A DNA stretch of 64,000 nucleotides, taken from contig CAJOKD010000007.1 of NCBI GenBank assembly GCA_905235085.1, positions 33,750 through 97,749 of the forward strand. Direction: 5' to 3'. The stretch is from an uncultured Bacteroidales bacterium (GTDB taxonomy: Bacteria > Bacteroidota > Bacteroidia > Bacteroidales > UBA932). The notes under the pieces were generated by a model that was given only the letters and a program-made list of their open reading frames with translations, was not told the origin of the DNA and did not search any database. Positions 1 to 9,817 of the stretch are shown piece by piece. How positions within the stretch are numbered: position 1 is the stretch's first letter; each line of letters starts with the position of its first letter. The translations under genes were made by a program, and so were the position numbers.

Positions 1-427
1 GAAGCTGCCTTATGTCGCTATGCATATGCGAGGGACGCCTGCCACGATGTCCAGTCTCACCGACTATCCTGACGGGGTGACGTCTGCTGTCAGGGAATTC
101 TTCGAAGGTATCCGTACGAAGGCGGAGGCGTTCGGCGTGGACGAGTGGATCCTGGACCCGGGTTTCGGTTTTGCCAAGACGGTGGAACAGAACTGGCAGC
201 TGCTCCGGGAAATGTCTGTATTCCAGTCTTTTGGCCGGCCTGTCCTGGCCGGCCTGTCGCGCAAGAGCTTCCTGTACAAGCCGCTTGGTATCACTCCGGA
301 AGATGCCCTGCAGGCCACTTGTACGGCGAATTTCATCGCCCTCCTGAACGGAGCGGACATCCTCCGCGTCCACGACGTGAAAGATGCCCGCGAAACTGTC
401 AGGCTGTACGGTCTGTACAAGGGATGA
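1..427 (+). CDS. folP: dihydropteroate synthase, C-terminal part (cut by window start)
   Basis: Condenses 4-aminobenzoate with the dihydropterin pyrophosphate in folate synthesis. The frame is open from base 2 and reads LPYVAMHMRGTP, the family signature, followed by DPGFGFAKT and GLSRKSFL, the pterin and phosphate binding loops of the TIM barrel, then a terminal helix ending at the TGA at 425-427. Only about 140 of the usual 270-280 residues lie in the window; an ATG at 20 is internal, not the start. The next gene has its own promoter. Confidence 0.95.
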   Translation, partial: KLPYVAMHMRGTPATMSSLTDYPDGVTSAVREFFEGIRTKAEAFGVDEWILDPGFGFAKTVEQNWQLLREMSVFQSFGRPVLAGLSRKSFLYKPLGITPEDALQATCTANFIALLNGADILRVHDVKDARETVRLYGLYKG

Positions 428-452
428 TGTTTTTTCTTAGGGATTATTACGC

Positions 453-460
453 TATATTTG
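453..460 (+). promoter_or_regulatory. Bacteroidota -7 promoter box for the arginine deiminase-family gene
   Basis: TATATTTG matches the TAnnTTTG -7 element exactly. A T-run at 430-433 sits 19 bases upstream, where the TTTG -33 element is expected. The ATG at 480 follows after 19 bases. Confidence 0.6.
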
Positions 461-479
461 CAGTCCGAATCAGATTGAT

Positions 480-1688
480 ATGGGATTTTGCAATGATAGC
501 CGGCATTGTGACGTGAGGCAGGAGGGGTTCCCCCGGGCTGAGTGGTTGCCGGCGAAGGAGGTGCTGATGCACACCCCCGGAGAGGAAATCTTCGATGGGG
601 TCATCCATTCAGCTGCGGGTCTGTTCGAGCGCTATTTCGACATCGACAAGGCCGCCGCGGAACATTTACACTATATTGAATTCCTTTCCGGCCTTGGGAT
701 CAAGGTCCACACTGTCGGAGGTATTCTCAATGAAGTCGATATCGACAGCCTGCGGACCCTGGCGGACACCGTGCTGACTTATGACATCTCCGGAGATCCC
801 GGGGAAGATGCCGAGAAAACCGAAGCCTACAGGCAGGAAACCCTCCTGACGCTGAGCCGTGCCGACCTCATCCGTTGTATCCTTTTCAGACCAAAGGTGA
901 AGCTGCATCATACCTGGAGCAATACGGGCTACGATGCCGAGTATATCCTCAAACCCTTGATGAACCTTTATTTCACCCGCGACCAGAGCATAACTACTCC
1001 ACGCGGACACGTGATCTGCAGGATGAACAGTCCTCAGCGGGTGGCGGAAACAGATGTGATCGAGTTGTGCTACGCCTATCTCGGGCGCCGTCCTATCCTT
1101 CGGATAAGCGGTGAAGGACGCCTTGAAGGAGGCGACTACATTCCTGCGGGGGATATCGGCTTCATCGGTTGCGGGATGCGTACCAATGATGAGGGAATTC
1201 GCCAGATGATGGAAGCCGACGCTTTCGGCCACGATACGGTCGTAGTTGTACGGGACCACAAGTTCTGGCAGATGCAGATGCATCTGGACACCTATTTCGA
1301 CATAATCGACCGCGATCTGTGCACAATGGTGAGGAGCCGTCTCGATGCGCATCCCGGCGAGCCCGGATTCTTGACTTGCGACATCTGGTCGAGGTTGCCC
1401 GGAACGAAGGAATATTCCTTGGAAACCAAGGACTTGCGTTTTGCGGACTACCTACGCGAAATCGGGATGGAGATCATTCCGATCGACACTGATGATGAAA
1501 TGCACCACGCCAACAACTACCTCACGGTTTCACCGAGGAAGATCGTAGCGGTGAAAGGATATAGCAATAAGCTGAAACATCGTTTCCACGGTGCTGGAGT
1601 GAGTGTTGAAGATATCCCGCTCGACAATATAATCCGCGGCTACGGCGCAGCTCATTGCATGACCCAGGTGCTGTCCCGGGAATTCTGA
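480..1688 (+). CDS. arginine deiminase-family guanidinase
   Basis: 402 residues, close to the roughly 410 of bacterial arginine deiminases, which hydrolyse arginine to citrulline and ammonia. Family landmarks in order: the opening KEVLMHTPGEE, NLYFTRDQSITTPRG, the acidic substrate loop RLEGGDYIPAG, GCGMRTNDEGI, the catalytic His/Asp stretch MHLDTYFD, and a C-terminal HCMTQVLSRE whose Cys is the presumed nucleophile. No ornithine carbamoyltransferase or carbamate kinase gene adjoins it, so an ADI ATP-generating pathway is not shown here; it could serve citrulline supply or arginine breakdown. Function beyond the family is inferred. It runs convergent to infB with 16 bases between stops. Confidence 0.85.
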   Translation: MGFCNDSRHCDVRQEGFPRAEWLPAKEVLMHTPGEEIFDGVIHSAAGLFERYFDIDKAAAEHLHYIEFLSGLGIKVHTVGGILNEVDIDSLRTLADTVLTYDISGDPGEDAEKTEAYRQETLLTLSRADLIRCILFRPKVKLHHTWSNTGYDAEYILKPLMNLYFTRDQSITTPRGHVICRMNSPQRVAETDVIELCYAYLGRRPILRISGEGRLEGGDYIPAGDIGFIGCGMRTNDEGIRQMMEADAFGHDTVVVVRDHKFWQMQMHLDTYFDIIDRDLCTMVRSRLDAHPGEPGFLTCDIWSRLPGTKEYSLETKDLRFADYLREIGMEIIPIDTDDEMHHANNYLTVSPRKIVAVKGYSNKLKHRFHGAGVSVEDIPLDNIIRGYGAAHCMTQVLSREF

Positions 1689-1704
1689 GATCCTATTTCC
1701 TTGA

Positions 1705-4494
1705 TTAATCGAGCGTCTGCTTGATTTCGGTGATGGTGAAGGCTTCGATGCTGTCGCCGACCTTGACGTCGTTGAACTTGTCGATGCCTATACCACACTC
1801 CATTCCGGCAGAGACTTCTTTGGCGTCGTCCTTGCCCCTCTTCAGCGAAGCGAGTTCTCCGGTGTAGACTACGATGCCGTCACGGATGAGCCTGCACTTG
1901 GAAGTCCTTGATATCTTTCCGTCGCGTACAAGGCATCCTGCGATCGTTCCCACCTTGGAAATCTTGAAGGTCTGCTTGACCTCGGCCGTTCCGGTGATCT
2001 CTTCCTTCTTGATAGGCTCGAGCATACCCTCGATACCATCCTTGACATCGTTGATGGCGTCGTAGATGACCGAATACAGACGTATTTCGATTCCCTGGTC
2101 ATCGGCCAGCTTCCTGGCATCCGTGGAAGGACGGACCTGGAAACCGATGATGACAGCGTCCGAAGCCTCGGCGAGGATCACGTCGGATTCGGAAATCGCA
2201 CCGACTGCCTTGTGGATCACGTTTACCCTTACCTGCTCGGTCGAGAGCTTGATGAGGGAGTCCGAGAGAGCCTCCACGGAACCGTCTACGTCACCCTTGA
2301 CGATGACGTTGAGTTCCTTGAAGTTGCCGATCGCGATACGGCGGCCGATCTCTTCGAGGGTCATATGCTTCTGGGTCTTGATGCCCTGGATGCGGATCAG
2401 CTGCTCGCGCTTGTTGGCGATGGTCTTGGCCTCTTTCTCGTCGCTCATCACGTTGAACTTGTCTCCTGCGCTAGGAGCTCCGTTCAGACCGAGGATGGAA
2501 ACAGGGGTCGAAGGACCGGCGGACTCGACTTTCTGTCCACGTTCGTTGAACATTGCCTTGACTCGTCCATAATAGCATCCGCTCAGCACCATATCGCCGG
2601 TCTTGAGGGTTCCGTCCTGCACGAGGACCGTGGCCAGATAGCCGCGTCCCTTGTCCAGGGAGGACTCTACGACCGCACCGATACCCTTCTTGGAAGGATT
2701 CGCCTTGAGGTCGAGGAGATCGGTTTCGAGCAGGACCTTGTCGAGGAGCTTGTCCACATTGATGCCCTTCTTCGCTGAAATCTCCTGGCACTGGTACTTG
2801 CCGCCCCAGGCTTCCGTAAGGATATTCATCTGGGAAAGCTGCTGGTAGATCTTCTCCGGCATTGCACCAGGCTTATCTATCTTGTTGATAGCGAATACCA
2901 TAGGGACGCCTGCGGCCTGTGCGTGGTTGATGGCCTCGACGGTCTGCGGCATCACTGCGTCGTCGGCAGCGATGATGATGATCGCAAGGTCGGTGAGCTG
3001 GGCTCCACGGGCACGCATAGCCGTGAAGGCTTCGTGTCCCGGGGTATCCAGGAACGTGATATGGCGTCCGTCAGGAAGCTTCACGTTGTATGCACCGATA
3101 TGCTGGGTGATACCTCCGGCCTCACCTGCGATGACGTTGGACTTGCGGATGTAGTCGAGCAGGGAAGTCTTACCGTGGTCGACGTGACCCATAACCGTGA
3201 TGATAGGCGGCCTGGCCACGAGATCTTCTTCCCGGTCTTCCTGGGCGTTGCCTTCGATCTCTTCAGAAAGCTCGGCAGTAACGAATTCGACCTTGTAACC
3301 GAACTGCTCGGCGACCAGGACGAGAGCTTCCGCATCCAGTCTCTGGTTGATGGACACCATCAAGCCGAGTTCCATACAAGCCTTGATAACCTCGTTTACA
3401 GGAGTATTGTTCATCAGGGTGGCCAGGTCGTTGACAGTAACGAATTCCGTTACCTTGAGAACGGATTTCTCCGCCATCTCCTGCTGCATCTCCTCCATCG
3501 TCTTGGCGGCTGCCTGCTCCCTCTTTTCCTTCCTGTACTTGGCTCCGAAGTTGTTCTTGCGGTTGTCGTTCATCCTTGCGTAGGTCTCCTTGACCTGCTT
3601 CTGGATTTCCTTCTGCATCGCCTCCTGCTCCTCTTCGGACATCACCGGCTTGAAGCGTTCGCTTCCGCGTCCGCGCTTCCTGCCCTTGCCCTGTTCCTGG
3701 GCCTGACGCTGGTCTTTCTTGCCTGCGTCACGCTTGTCCTTGCGGGAGTTGTTGTCGGCCTGCTTTCCTTCCTTCGCAACATCTACCTTCTGGCTGCCCT
3801 TGGCAATCCTTTCCCTCTTCTTCCCGCTCTTCTTCTCGAACTGGGTCATATCGATCTTGCCGAGGACCTTGAATCCCTTGGCTCCCTCCTTGCTTTCAGG
3901 TGAGGATTCTTCCGGTTTGGCCGCAGCGTCGGTCGTCCCTGCCTTCTGTTCCTCCGGGGCAGCGGTCTCCTGTGGCTCCGTCTTCCCTTCGGTTTCCCCT
4001 GCTTGGATTTCCGGTGCAGGCTCCGTTACCTGAGGCTCCTGCACGGTGACGTCTGGAGTTTCAGGAACAGGTTCCTCGCGGACTTCCGGCTCCGGTTCCG
4101 GTTCCGGGGCCACCGGCTCTTTCTCAGGAACCGGCTCCGGCTCCGGTTCTGGTTCCGGTACAGGTGCCGGCTTCGGAGCGGTATGGGTGAAGACATTGCT
4201 CTTGATCACGGTCTCCCTTACCGGTTCTTCGAAGTCGTCCTCCTGGGATTTCTCCTGCTGCTTCCTTGAGGTCTTCTCGAGGATTTCGTTCAACTTGATG
4301 TCGACTTTCTCGGATGCCTGTTTCATCTCGAGATCCTTCCCGAACTGTTTCTCGATGGCGGGGAGAAGCTCGTCCGAAATCTTCGCGTTCGGATTGGCAT
4401 CTACCTCGACACCCTTGGAAACAAGGAAGTCCACCAGACTCTGGAGCCCGATGTTGTAGGTTCTTATTATCTTATTCAGTCTGATTTCTGCCAT
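1705..4494 (-). CDS. infB: translation initiation factor IF-2
   Basis: GTPase that brings initiator tRNA to the 30S subunit. The first 50 residues form the IF2-N domain; residues about 100-180 are a Pro/Glu/Val low-complexity linker and 200-350 a Lys/Arg/Glu-rich charged segment, both typical of long Bacteroidota IF-2. The GTPase domain starts near residue 430 with [12 protein letters not shown] (G1), then DTPGHEAF (G3) and NKIDKP (G4), followed by domains II-IV. The ATG at 4494 is chosen over an upstream TTG. Third gene of rimP-nusA-infB, 9 bases after the nusA stop. Confidence 0.97.
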   Translation of the reverse strand: MAEIRLNKIIRTYNIGLQSLVDFLVSKGVEVDANPNAKISDELLPAIEKQFGKDLEMKQASEKVDIKLNEILEKTSRKQQEKSQEDDFEEPVRETVIKSNVFTHTAPKPAPVPEPEPEPEPVPEKEPVAPEPEPEPEVREEPVPETPDVTVQEPQVTEPAPEIQAGETEGKTEPQETAAPEEQKAGTTDAAAKPEESSPESKEGAKGFKVLGKIDMTQFEKKSGKKRERIAKGSQKVDVAKEGKQADNNSRKDKRDAGKKDQRQAQEQGKGRKRGRGSERFKPVMSEEEQEAMQKEIQKQVKETYARMNDNRKNNFGAKYRKEKREQAAAKTMEEMQQEMAEKSVLKVTEFVTVNDLATLMNNTPVNEVIKACMELGLMVSINQRLDAEALVLVAEQFGYKVEFVTAELSEEIEGNAQEDREEDLVARPPIITVMGHVDHGKTSLLDYIRKSNVIAGEAGGITQHIGAYNVKLPDGRHITFLDTPGHEAFTAMRARGAQLTDLAIIIIAADDAVMPQTVEAINHAQAAGVPMVFAINKIDKPGAMPEKIYQQLSQMNILTEAWGGKYQCQEISAKKGINVDKLLDKVLLETDLLDLKANPSKKGIGAVVESSLDKGRGYLATVLVQDGTLKTGDMVLSGCYYGRVKAMFNERGQKVESAGPSTPVSILGLNGAPSAGDKFNVMSDEKEAKTIANKREQLIRIQGIKTQKHMTLEEIGRRIAIGNFKELNVIVKGDVDGSVEALSDSLIKLSTEQVRVNVIHKAVGAISESDVILAEASDAVIIGFQVRPSTDARKLADDQGIEIRLYSVIYDAINDVKDGIEGMLEPIKKEEITGTAEVKQTFKISKVGTIAGCLVRDGKISRTSKCRLIRDGIVVYTGELASLKRGKDDAKEVSAGMECGIGIDKFNDVKVGDSIEAFTITEIKQTLD

Positions 4495-4503
4495 ACTCAA
4501 CTC

Positions 4504-5769
4504 TTAGTCTTCAAATTCTGCCTTCAGGATCTTGAAAACCTCAGCTACGGTCTCGTCCTCGAGGTCTGCTCTCTTCGCGATGTCTTCAGGAGAGAATGCC
4601 AGTACGCTCTTGGCGGTGTCGCAACCAATTGATTCGAGGCGTTCGATGACCCACTGGTCGATTTCATTGCTGAATTCACTGAGGAGGACATCTTCCTCTT
4701 CAAGTATCTCGTCCTTAGGGAGTTCCCTCCAGACTTCGATTTCCCTGCCGACCAGCATTCCGGCCAGCTTGATGTTGCATCCGCCGCGGCCGATACCCTT
4801 CTTGACTTCATCGGGCTGCATATAGACCTTGATCTTGTCGTTTTCCGAACCGCCCAGGTCGATGGATGAGACCCTTGCCGGATTCAGAGCCCTCTGGATG
4901 AGGAGCTGAGTGTTGCTGGTCCACTGGAGCACGTCGATGTTCTCGTTGCGGAGCTCGCGTACGATACCGATGATCCTGGATCCCTTCACACCGATGCAGG
5001 CTCCGATAGGATCGATCCTGTCGTCGTAGGACTCGACTGCCACCTTCGCACGCTCGCCAGGTACGCGGACGACCTTCTTGATGGTGATAAGTCCGTCGAA
5101 GATCTCGGGAACCTCAATCTCGAAGAGCTTCTGGAGGAACTCGTTGGAAGTCCTGGAAAGGGTAATGTAAGGAGTGGTGTTGTTCTTCATCTCGACGCTC
5201 TTGATGATGGCGCGGATGGTGTCGCCCTTCTTGAACCTCTCTCCTGGGATCTGCTCGTTCTTCGGGAGATGGAGCTCGTTGCTGTCCTCATCCAGGATGA
5301 TGACTTCCTTGGACCAGGTCTGGTAGATCTCGCCGGTGAATATTTCGCCGATCTTGTCAGAATAGGCCTTGAACACGTTGGCCTTGTCGATGTCCATAAT
5401 CCTTCCCTGCAGGTTCTGGCGGATATTCAGGATACCCCTCCTGCCGAAAGAAGCCAGGGAAAGCTTCTTGGTATAAACATCCCCGATCTCGTAGTCGTCG
5501 TCTCCGGTTTCCTGGAGGATCTGGTCGAGAGTGATCTGGGTGTTCGGGTTCTCGACTTCCTCGACTATGTCGAAGTTCTGGTAGATCTCGCAGTCTCCCT
5601 TGTCCACGTTGATGATAACGTCGAAGTTGTCTGCCGAGCCGTAGGTCTTGGCGATCTGGGTGAGGAACACATCCTTCAGCACACCCATCATTACCGGCCT
5701 GTCAATGTTCTTCTCTTCCTTGAAGTCCTTGAAGGCATCGATGAGAGTTATAACGTCTTTCTTGTCCAT
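4504..5769 (-). CDS. nusA: transcription termination/antitermination factor NusA
   Basis: RNA polymerase-binding regulator of pausing and termination. 421 residues: N-terminal polymerase-binding domain, S1 domain (around FTGEIYQTWSKEVIILDED), KH1 and KH2 (ESYDDRIDPIGACIGVKGSR and KIKVYMQPDEVKKGIGRGG), then a short acidic C-terminal helical segment. The start MDKKDVITLIDAF is preferred to an in-frame extension 12 codons upstream that has no conservation and would overrun the spacer after rimP. Middle gene of the rimP-nusA-infB operon. Confidence 0.96.
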   Translation of the reverse strand: MDKKDVITLIDAFKDFKEEKNIDRPVMMGVLKDVFLTQIAKTYGSADNFDVIINVDKGDCEIYQNFDIVEEVENPNTQITLDQILQETGDDDYEIGDVYTKKLSLASFGRRGILNIRQNLQGRIMDIDKANVFKAYSDKIGEIFTGEIYQTWSKEVIILDEDSNELHLPKNEQIPGERFKKGDTIRAIIKSVEMKNNTTPYITLSRTSNEFLQKLFEIEVPEIFDGLITIKKVVRVPGERAKVAVESYDDRIDPIGACIGVKGSRIIGIVRELRNENIDVLQWTSNTQLLIQRALNPARVSSIDLGGSENDKIKVYMQPDEVKKGIGRGGCNIKLAGMLVGREIEVWRELPKDEILEEEDVLLSEFSNEIDQWVIERLESIGCDTAKSVLAFSPEDIAKRADLEDETVAEVFKILKAEFED

Positions 5770-5788
5770 TATTGTGTTTTTTGTATTA

Positions 5789-6265
5789 TTAATCTTTGAA
5801 TACAACGTGAGGCACTACGGAGTTGATGCCGTCGAAGGCTATATCGTCTTCGTGTTCGACCATCACTTTCTTCTTGCTTCCTTCCACGGCCTCTTTCTGG
5901 GAGTAGCGCAGGCAGATACCTTCTTCCGACACGCCGGCAAGCACCCCGATGAGCTTCCTGCCTCCCTTGAGGCGCACCTCTACGAGCGATCCCAGGGCTT
6001 TCTGATATTGCTTGAGCACCTTGAAAGGCTGGTCAAGTCCGGCGGAAGTCACCGTCAGGGAGTAGTCCTCGGCATCCTTGTCGAATGCTGCCAGGAAAGC
6101 GTCGTTTACTGCTACGCAGTCCTCCAGCTCCACATCTCCGATCTCCTTTTCGATGGCGAGCACGATGTCATTGTCCTTGCTTGCGGTGAGGTCCACTACA
6201 AAGCAGTCCCGCTGTTCTACAGCCGGGGATATAGTCTTGAGTATCAGTTCTTTATCCATATTCAT
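5789..6265 (-). CDS. rimP: ribosome maturation factor RimP
   Basis: Assists 30S subunit assembly. About 158 residues; shows the N-terminal RimP domain with DCFVVDLTASKDNDIVLAIE and the signature DYSLTVTSAGLDQPFK, then the C-terminal SH3-like barrel (VEVRLKGGRKLIGVLAGV). The start is MNMDKELI at 6265 (or MDKELI at 6259); the longer reading frame to 6295 runs back toward the promoter. First gene of the conserved rimP-nusA-infB operon, led by a TATATTTG box. Confidence 0.93.
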   Translation of the reverse strand: MNMDKELILKTISPAVEQRDCFVVDLTASKDNDIVLAIEKEIGDVELEDCVAVNDAFLAAFDKDAEDYSLTVTSAGLDQPFKVLKQYQKALGSLVEVRLKGGRKLIGVLAGVSEEGICLRYSQKEAVEGSKKKVMVEHEDDIAFDGINSVVPHVVFKD

Positions 6266-6313
6266 AAAACAAAAGATAGGAGACGCTTTCGTCACCTATC
6301 TCTCTCAACGTTG

Positions 6314-6321
6314 CAAATATA
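6314..6321 (-). promoter_or_regulatory. promoter -7 box for rimP-nusA-infB
   Basis: The minus strand reads TATATTTG at 6321-6314; 19 bases further upstream is TTTC (6344-6341), one base off the TTTG -33 element. The divergent lpxD promoter lies on the same roughly 50 bp, so the two elements interleave. Confidence 0.6.
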
Positions 6322-6328
6322 AGGATAA

Positions 6329-6361
6329 TTTGGCAAATATGAAAATAAATTGCTTACTTTG
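6329..6361 (+). promoter_or_regulatory. promoter for lpxD-lpxC-lpxA-wbqC
   Basis: TTTG at 6329-6332 and TTACTTTG at 6354-6361 resemble the Bacteroidota -33 and -7 elements with a 21-base spacer; the -7 is one position off consensus. It is back-to-back with the rimP promoter. Confidence 0.45.
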
Positions 6362-6394
6362 CAGACTATTTTAATAATAAAGAGGCATCAAATA

Positions 6395-7384
6395 ATGGAA
6401 TTCACCGCTAAACAGCTTGCTCAGATACTTAGGGGGACCGTCGAGGGAGACGAGAATGCGAAAGCTACCTCCTTTGCCAAGATAGAGCACGGAAAGAGCG
6501 GCCAGCTTTGTTTCTATGCTAATCCTAAGTACGAGCGGTTCGTCTATACTTGCAAGGCCAGCATCCTTCTGGTCAACAAGGACTTCGAGCCGAAGCAGGC
6601 GGTGACTCCAACCCTGGTGCGTGTAGATGACGCTTACAAGGCTCTCGCAGACCTCCTCAAATACGTTTCCACGCAGAGGCGTACGGACCGGAGGCACAGG
6701 GGATTCCGCTCTTCCTGGTTCCTGACCAGCAAATTCGGCAAGAAAGTCTATCTGGGCAGCCACTCCTATGTAGGCCATCACGCGAAGATCGGTGACTACA
6801 CCAAGATATACGAGAATGTCTACGTGGGCGACAATACCGTGATCGGCTCGCATTGCATCATCTATCCCGGAGTGGTGATCTATCCCGGAATGGTGATAGG
6901 TGACAACGTGATCATCCACGCCAATGCGGTAATCGGCTCGGACGGCTTCGGCAACGCCCCTCTTCCTGACGGGACCTGGGAGAAGATCGAGCATATCGGC
7001 AATGTGGTTATAGGCGACAATGTCGAGATCGGTGCCGGCACCACCATAGACAAGTCCGAGATGGAATCAACCATCATCGGCAACGGGGTCAAGATAGACA
7101 ATCTCTGCCAGATAGCGCACAATGTCCAGATCGGCGACAATACCGTGATGGCCGCTCAGTGCGGTATCGCCGGGTCCACAAAGATAGGCAAGAACTGCAT
7201 CCTGGCCGGCCAGGTGGGGATAGCGGGTCATCTTACCATAGCCGACAACACCGTCATCGGAGCCCAGGCCGGAGTGATCGGGAATATCCGCAAATCCGGG
7301 GAAAAACTTCTCGGATCGCCGGCTATGCCGATAAAGACCTATCTTCGCAGCTATGCTAAGTTCAAACAGCAAGGCGAGGAGTGA
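6395..7384 (+). CDS. lpxD: UDP-3-O-(3-hydroxyacyl)glucosamine N-acyltransferase
   Basis: Third step of lipid A synthesis: adds the second 3-hydroxyacyl chain to UDP-acyl-glucosamine. 329 residues: N-terminal uridine-binding domain ([19 protein letters not shown]), then left-handed beta-helix hexapeptide repeats (for example [20 protein letters not shown] units) with the catalytic His context [16 protein letters not shown]. The ATG at 6395 fits the family N-terminus; the upstream frame is promoter. First gene of an lpxDCA cluster. Confidence 0.96.
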   Translation: MEFTAKQLAQILRGTVEGDENAKATSFAKIEHGKSGQLCFYANPKYERFVYTCKASILLVNKDFEPKQAVTPTLVRVDDAYKALADLLKYVSTQRRTDRRHRGFRSSWFLTSKFGKKVYLGSHSYVGHHAKIGDYTKIYENVYVGDNTVIGSHCIIYPGVVIYPGMVIGDNVIIHANAVIGSDGFGNAPLPDGTWEKIEHIGNVVIGDNVEIGAGTTIDKSEMESTIIGNGVKIDNLCQIAHNVQIGDNTVMAAQCGIAGSTKIGKNCILAGQVGIAGHLTIADNTVIGAQAGVIGNIRKSGEKLLGSPAMPIKTYLRSYAKFKQQGEE

Positions 7385-7411
7385 TATTCCTGACAATCAT
7401 AAACTTACGAT

Positions 7412-8323
7412 ATGACTTCAATCAAGCAGCAGACTCTCGCGGGTGAATTCGGGTTCAAGGGCAAAGGCCTTCACACGGGCAAGACATCCAATATGGTGCT
7501 CAGGCCAGCTCCTACAGGGACCGGAATACTGTTCCGGAGGGTAGACCTCGGTGCGGATGCCATAGTGGAAGCCCTGGCTGAGAATATCTCGTCCACTGCC
7601 CGCAGTACAACCATTTCCAAGGGGGAGGTCTCAGTTGCTACGATCGAACATATTATGTCGGCCTTGACCGGGATGGGCGTCGACAACGCCATAATTGACA
7701 TCGACAATGTCGAGGTGCCGATTCTGGACGGCAGCGCCCGCTTCTATGCCGAGGCTCTGGCCGCTTCCGGAACGGCCGTGCAGGACGCTCCGAGGAAATA
7801 CATCGACATCCCCGGAGTCCTTGAGGTAAAGGACGAAAAGACCGGCTCATTCGTCCGGCTGACTCCTTCCGAGAAGCCGGAGATCGATGTGACCATTGAT
7901 TTCGGATCGAAGGTCCTGGGCGTCCAGACCGCCCGTTGGGACGAGACCGTCGACTATGCCTCTGCGATTGCTCCTTGCAGGACCTTCGTATTCTTCCACG
8001 AGATTGCGTATCTTTTCCAGAACAACCTGGTGAAGGGCGGCGATATGGACAATGCGATCGTGATCGCCGAGCATCCTGTAACCGAAGAGCAGATTTCTGA
8101 ACTCTCTGCCTTGTTCAACGTCCCCAAACTCGAGATCAAGGAGGGGTATTTGAACAACCTGAAGCTTCGTTTCCCTGACGAATGCGGAAGGCACAAGTTG
8201 CTGGACCTTATCGGCGACCTGAGGCTCGCCGGAGGGTACCTCAACGCTAATGTGACCGCCTTCAAGCCCGGCCACACAATCAATTCCCAGTTGACCAAGG
8301 CTGTCAGGGAACATACAAGATAA
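7412..8323 (+). CDS. lpxC: UDP-3-O-acyl-N-acetylglucosamine deacetylase, stand-alone
   Basis: Zinc deacetylase, the committed step of lipid A synthesis. 303 residues, like the E. coli enzyme. The presumed zinc ligands are visible: E79-H80 in VATIEHIMSAL, H261 and D265 in GRHKLLDLIGD, and the catalytic His288 in KPGHTINSQ. In most Bacteroidota LpxC is fused to the FabZ dehydratase (about 460 residues); here the gene stops after the LpxC half and lpxA follows 11 bases later, so no fabZ is present at this place. The N-terminus MTSIKQQTLAGEFGFKGKGL fits the family. Confidence 0.95.
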   Translation: MTSIKQQTLAGEFGFKGKGLHTGKTSNMVLRPAPTGTGILFRRVDLGADAIVEALAENISSTARSTTISKGEVSVATIEHIMSALTGMGVDNAIIDIDNVEVPILDGSARFYAEALAASGTAVQDAPRKYIDIPGVLEVKDEKTGSFVRLTPSEKPEIDVTIDFGSKVLGVQTARWDETVDYASAIAPCRTFVFFHEIAYLFQNNLVKGGDMDNAIVIAEHPVTEEQISELSALFNVPKLEIKEGYLNNLKLRFPDECGRHKLLDLIGDLRLAGGYLNANVTAFKPGHTINSQLTKAVREHTR

Positions 8324-8334
8324 CAAGCATAGCT

Positions 8335-9147
8335 ATGAACAATATCTCACCATTGGCACACGTAAGTCCCAAGGCTGTCCTTGGGGACAACATTGAAGTA
8401 GGACCTTTCGCATTCATCGACGATGACGTCCAGATCGGTGACGGATGCAAGATACATCCGCACGCGATGATCTACCGTTACGTCAAGATGGGCCGATACT
8501 GCCAGATATTCCCCGGCGCAGTGGTCGGTGCCATACCGCAGGACCTGAAATATGAAGGTGAAGTCACCTATGTCGAGATGGGAGACAACGTTACCGTCCG
8601 CGAGTGTGCCACGATCAACAGGGGCACGAAGGCCAGCGGCAAGTTCGTCACCAAGATCGGAAGCAACACCCTGATAATGTCCTATGTCCACATAGCCCAC
8701 GACTGCGTGATAGGCGACAACTGCATCCTTACCAGCTACGTCGGAATAGCCGGGGAGACCGAGATCGATGACTGGGCCATACTGGGAGGCGGTTCGAAAG
8801 CACATCAGTTCTCCAAGGTCGGTTGCCACGCGATGGTAGGCGGAATGTCCAAGATCAACAAGGACATCCCTCCGTACGTCCTGTGCGGCCGCGAGCCTAT
8901 CAGTTTCGCCGGAGTCAACATCGTCGGCCTGCGCCGCCGCGGCTTCTCTCCGGAAGTGATCCGGAACATCAAGGATATCTACGACACGATCTATTTCTCT
9001 GGATACAACATTTCCGACGGATGTGCCAAGGTCGAGGCCGGATTCCCGCAGAGCGAAGAGAGGGACACCATCCTGAATTTCGTCAAGGCGTCGAAGAGAG
9101 GCATCATCAGGGCGTACGACACCAAGGTAAAGGGAGAGATTGACTAA
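8335..9147 (+). CDS. lpxA: acyl-ACP--UDP-N-acetylglucosamine O-acyltransferase
   Basis: First lipid A step, transferring a 3-hydroxyacyl chain to UDP-GlcNAc. 270 residues of hexapeptide beta-helix beginning ISPLAHVSPKAVLGDNIEVG, with the catalytic His segment MSYVHIAHDCVIGDN and the C-terminal helical domain (VGLRRRGFSPEVIRNIKDIY). Follows lpxC by 11 bases. Confidence 0.97.
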   Translation: MNNISPLAHVSPKAVLGDNIEVGPFAFIDDDVQIGDGCKIHPHAMIYRYVKMGRYCQIFPGAVVGAIPQDLKYEGEVTYVEMGDNVTVRECATINRGTKASGKFVTKIGSNTLIMSYVHIAHDCVIGDNCILTSYVGIAGETEIDDWAILGGGSKAHQFSKVGCHAMVGGMSKINKDIPPYVLCGREPISFAGVNIVGLRRRGFSPEVIRNIKDIYDTIYFSGYNISDGCAKVEAGFPQSEERDTILNFVKASKRGIIRAYDTKVKGEID

Positions 9148-9151
9148 GGAT

Positions 9152-9817
9152 ATGGCCGTGCTGCTCAGCATAGCCTATTTCCCGCCGATAAGTTATTTCG
9201 CACTTATTGCCCAAGGGTTCGCGTTGTCCGGTCAGGACCGGGACGTGGAGCCTTCATTGGTGTATCTTGAGGCTCACGAGAATTACCAGAAGCAGACTTG
9301 GAGGAACCGGTTCCGTTTCTATGCGGCGGACGGCCCCCAGATACTCAATTTTCCGATAGTCCACGAGAGCCGGCATTCTATTCCTATCACGGAGGTGAAG
9401 GTGGACTACAAGACCCCCTGGGTGGTGCGTACCGAGCGCGCGATCGATTCTGCTTACGAGAGTTCTGCGTTCTTCGAATACTACCGTGACGAGTTGTTCT
9501 TCATCCTGGATTCCCATCCGGAAACTCTTTTCGACCTGGACCTGCAGATAATCCGCTTTTTCCTCAGGAAGACCGGAATCCCTGTGGAGATCCGTTTGAC
9601 CGACGGCTACGGCCTTCCGGAGGGCGTGTCGGCCGCCGATGATTACCGGGAACGGATCCATCCTAAGAGGCCGGATACCGTTCTCAAAGGACTTGGATTG
9701 GAAAAACCGTACTTCCAGGTCTTTGCCCGAAAGTACGGTTTCGTTGCGAATCTATCAATTTTGGACCTTCTTTTCAACGAGGGTCCGGAGTCTATCCTTT
9801 ATCTGAAAGGCGACTAG
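9152..9817 (+). CDS. WbqC-like family protein
   Basis: 221 residues starting MAVLLSIAYFPPISYFALIA. The pattern of a conserved Ala-Tyr-Phe-Pro-Pro start, an NRxRFYAADGPQ stretch and the late NLSILDLLFNEGPES motif is that of the WbqC family (PF08889), found in O-antigen and polysaccharide loci; its reaction is not firmly known. The ATG at 9152, 4 bases after lpxA, is preferred to a TTG at 9140 overlapping it. Its stop overlaps that of the convergent outer-membrane gene by 4 bases. A role in envelope glycan is inferred only from family and neighbours. Confidence 0.85.
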   Translation: MAVLLSIAYFPPISYFALIAQGFALSGQDRDVEPSLVYLEAHENYQKQTWRNRFRFYAADGPQILNFPIVHESRHSIPITEVKVDYKTPWVVRTERAIDSAYESSAFFEYYRDELFFILDSHPETLFDLDLQIIRFFLRKTGIPVEIRLTDGYGLPEGVSAADDYRERIHPKRPDTVLKGLGLEKPYFQVFARKYGFVANLSILDLLFNEGPESILYLKGD

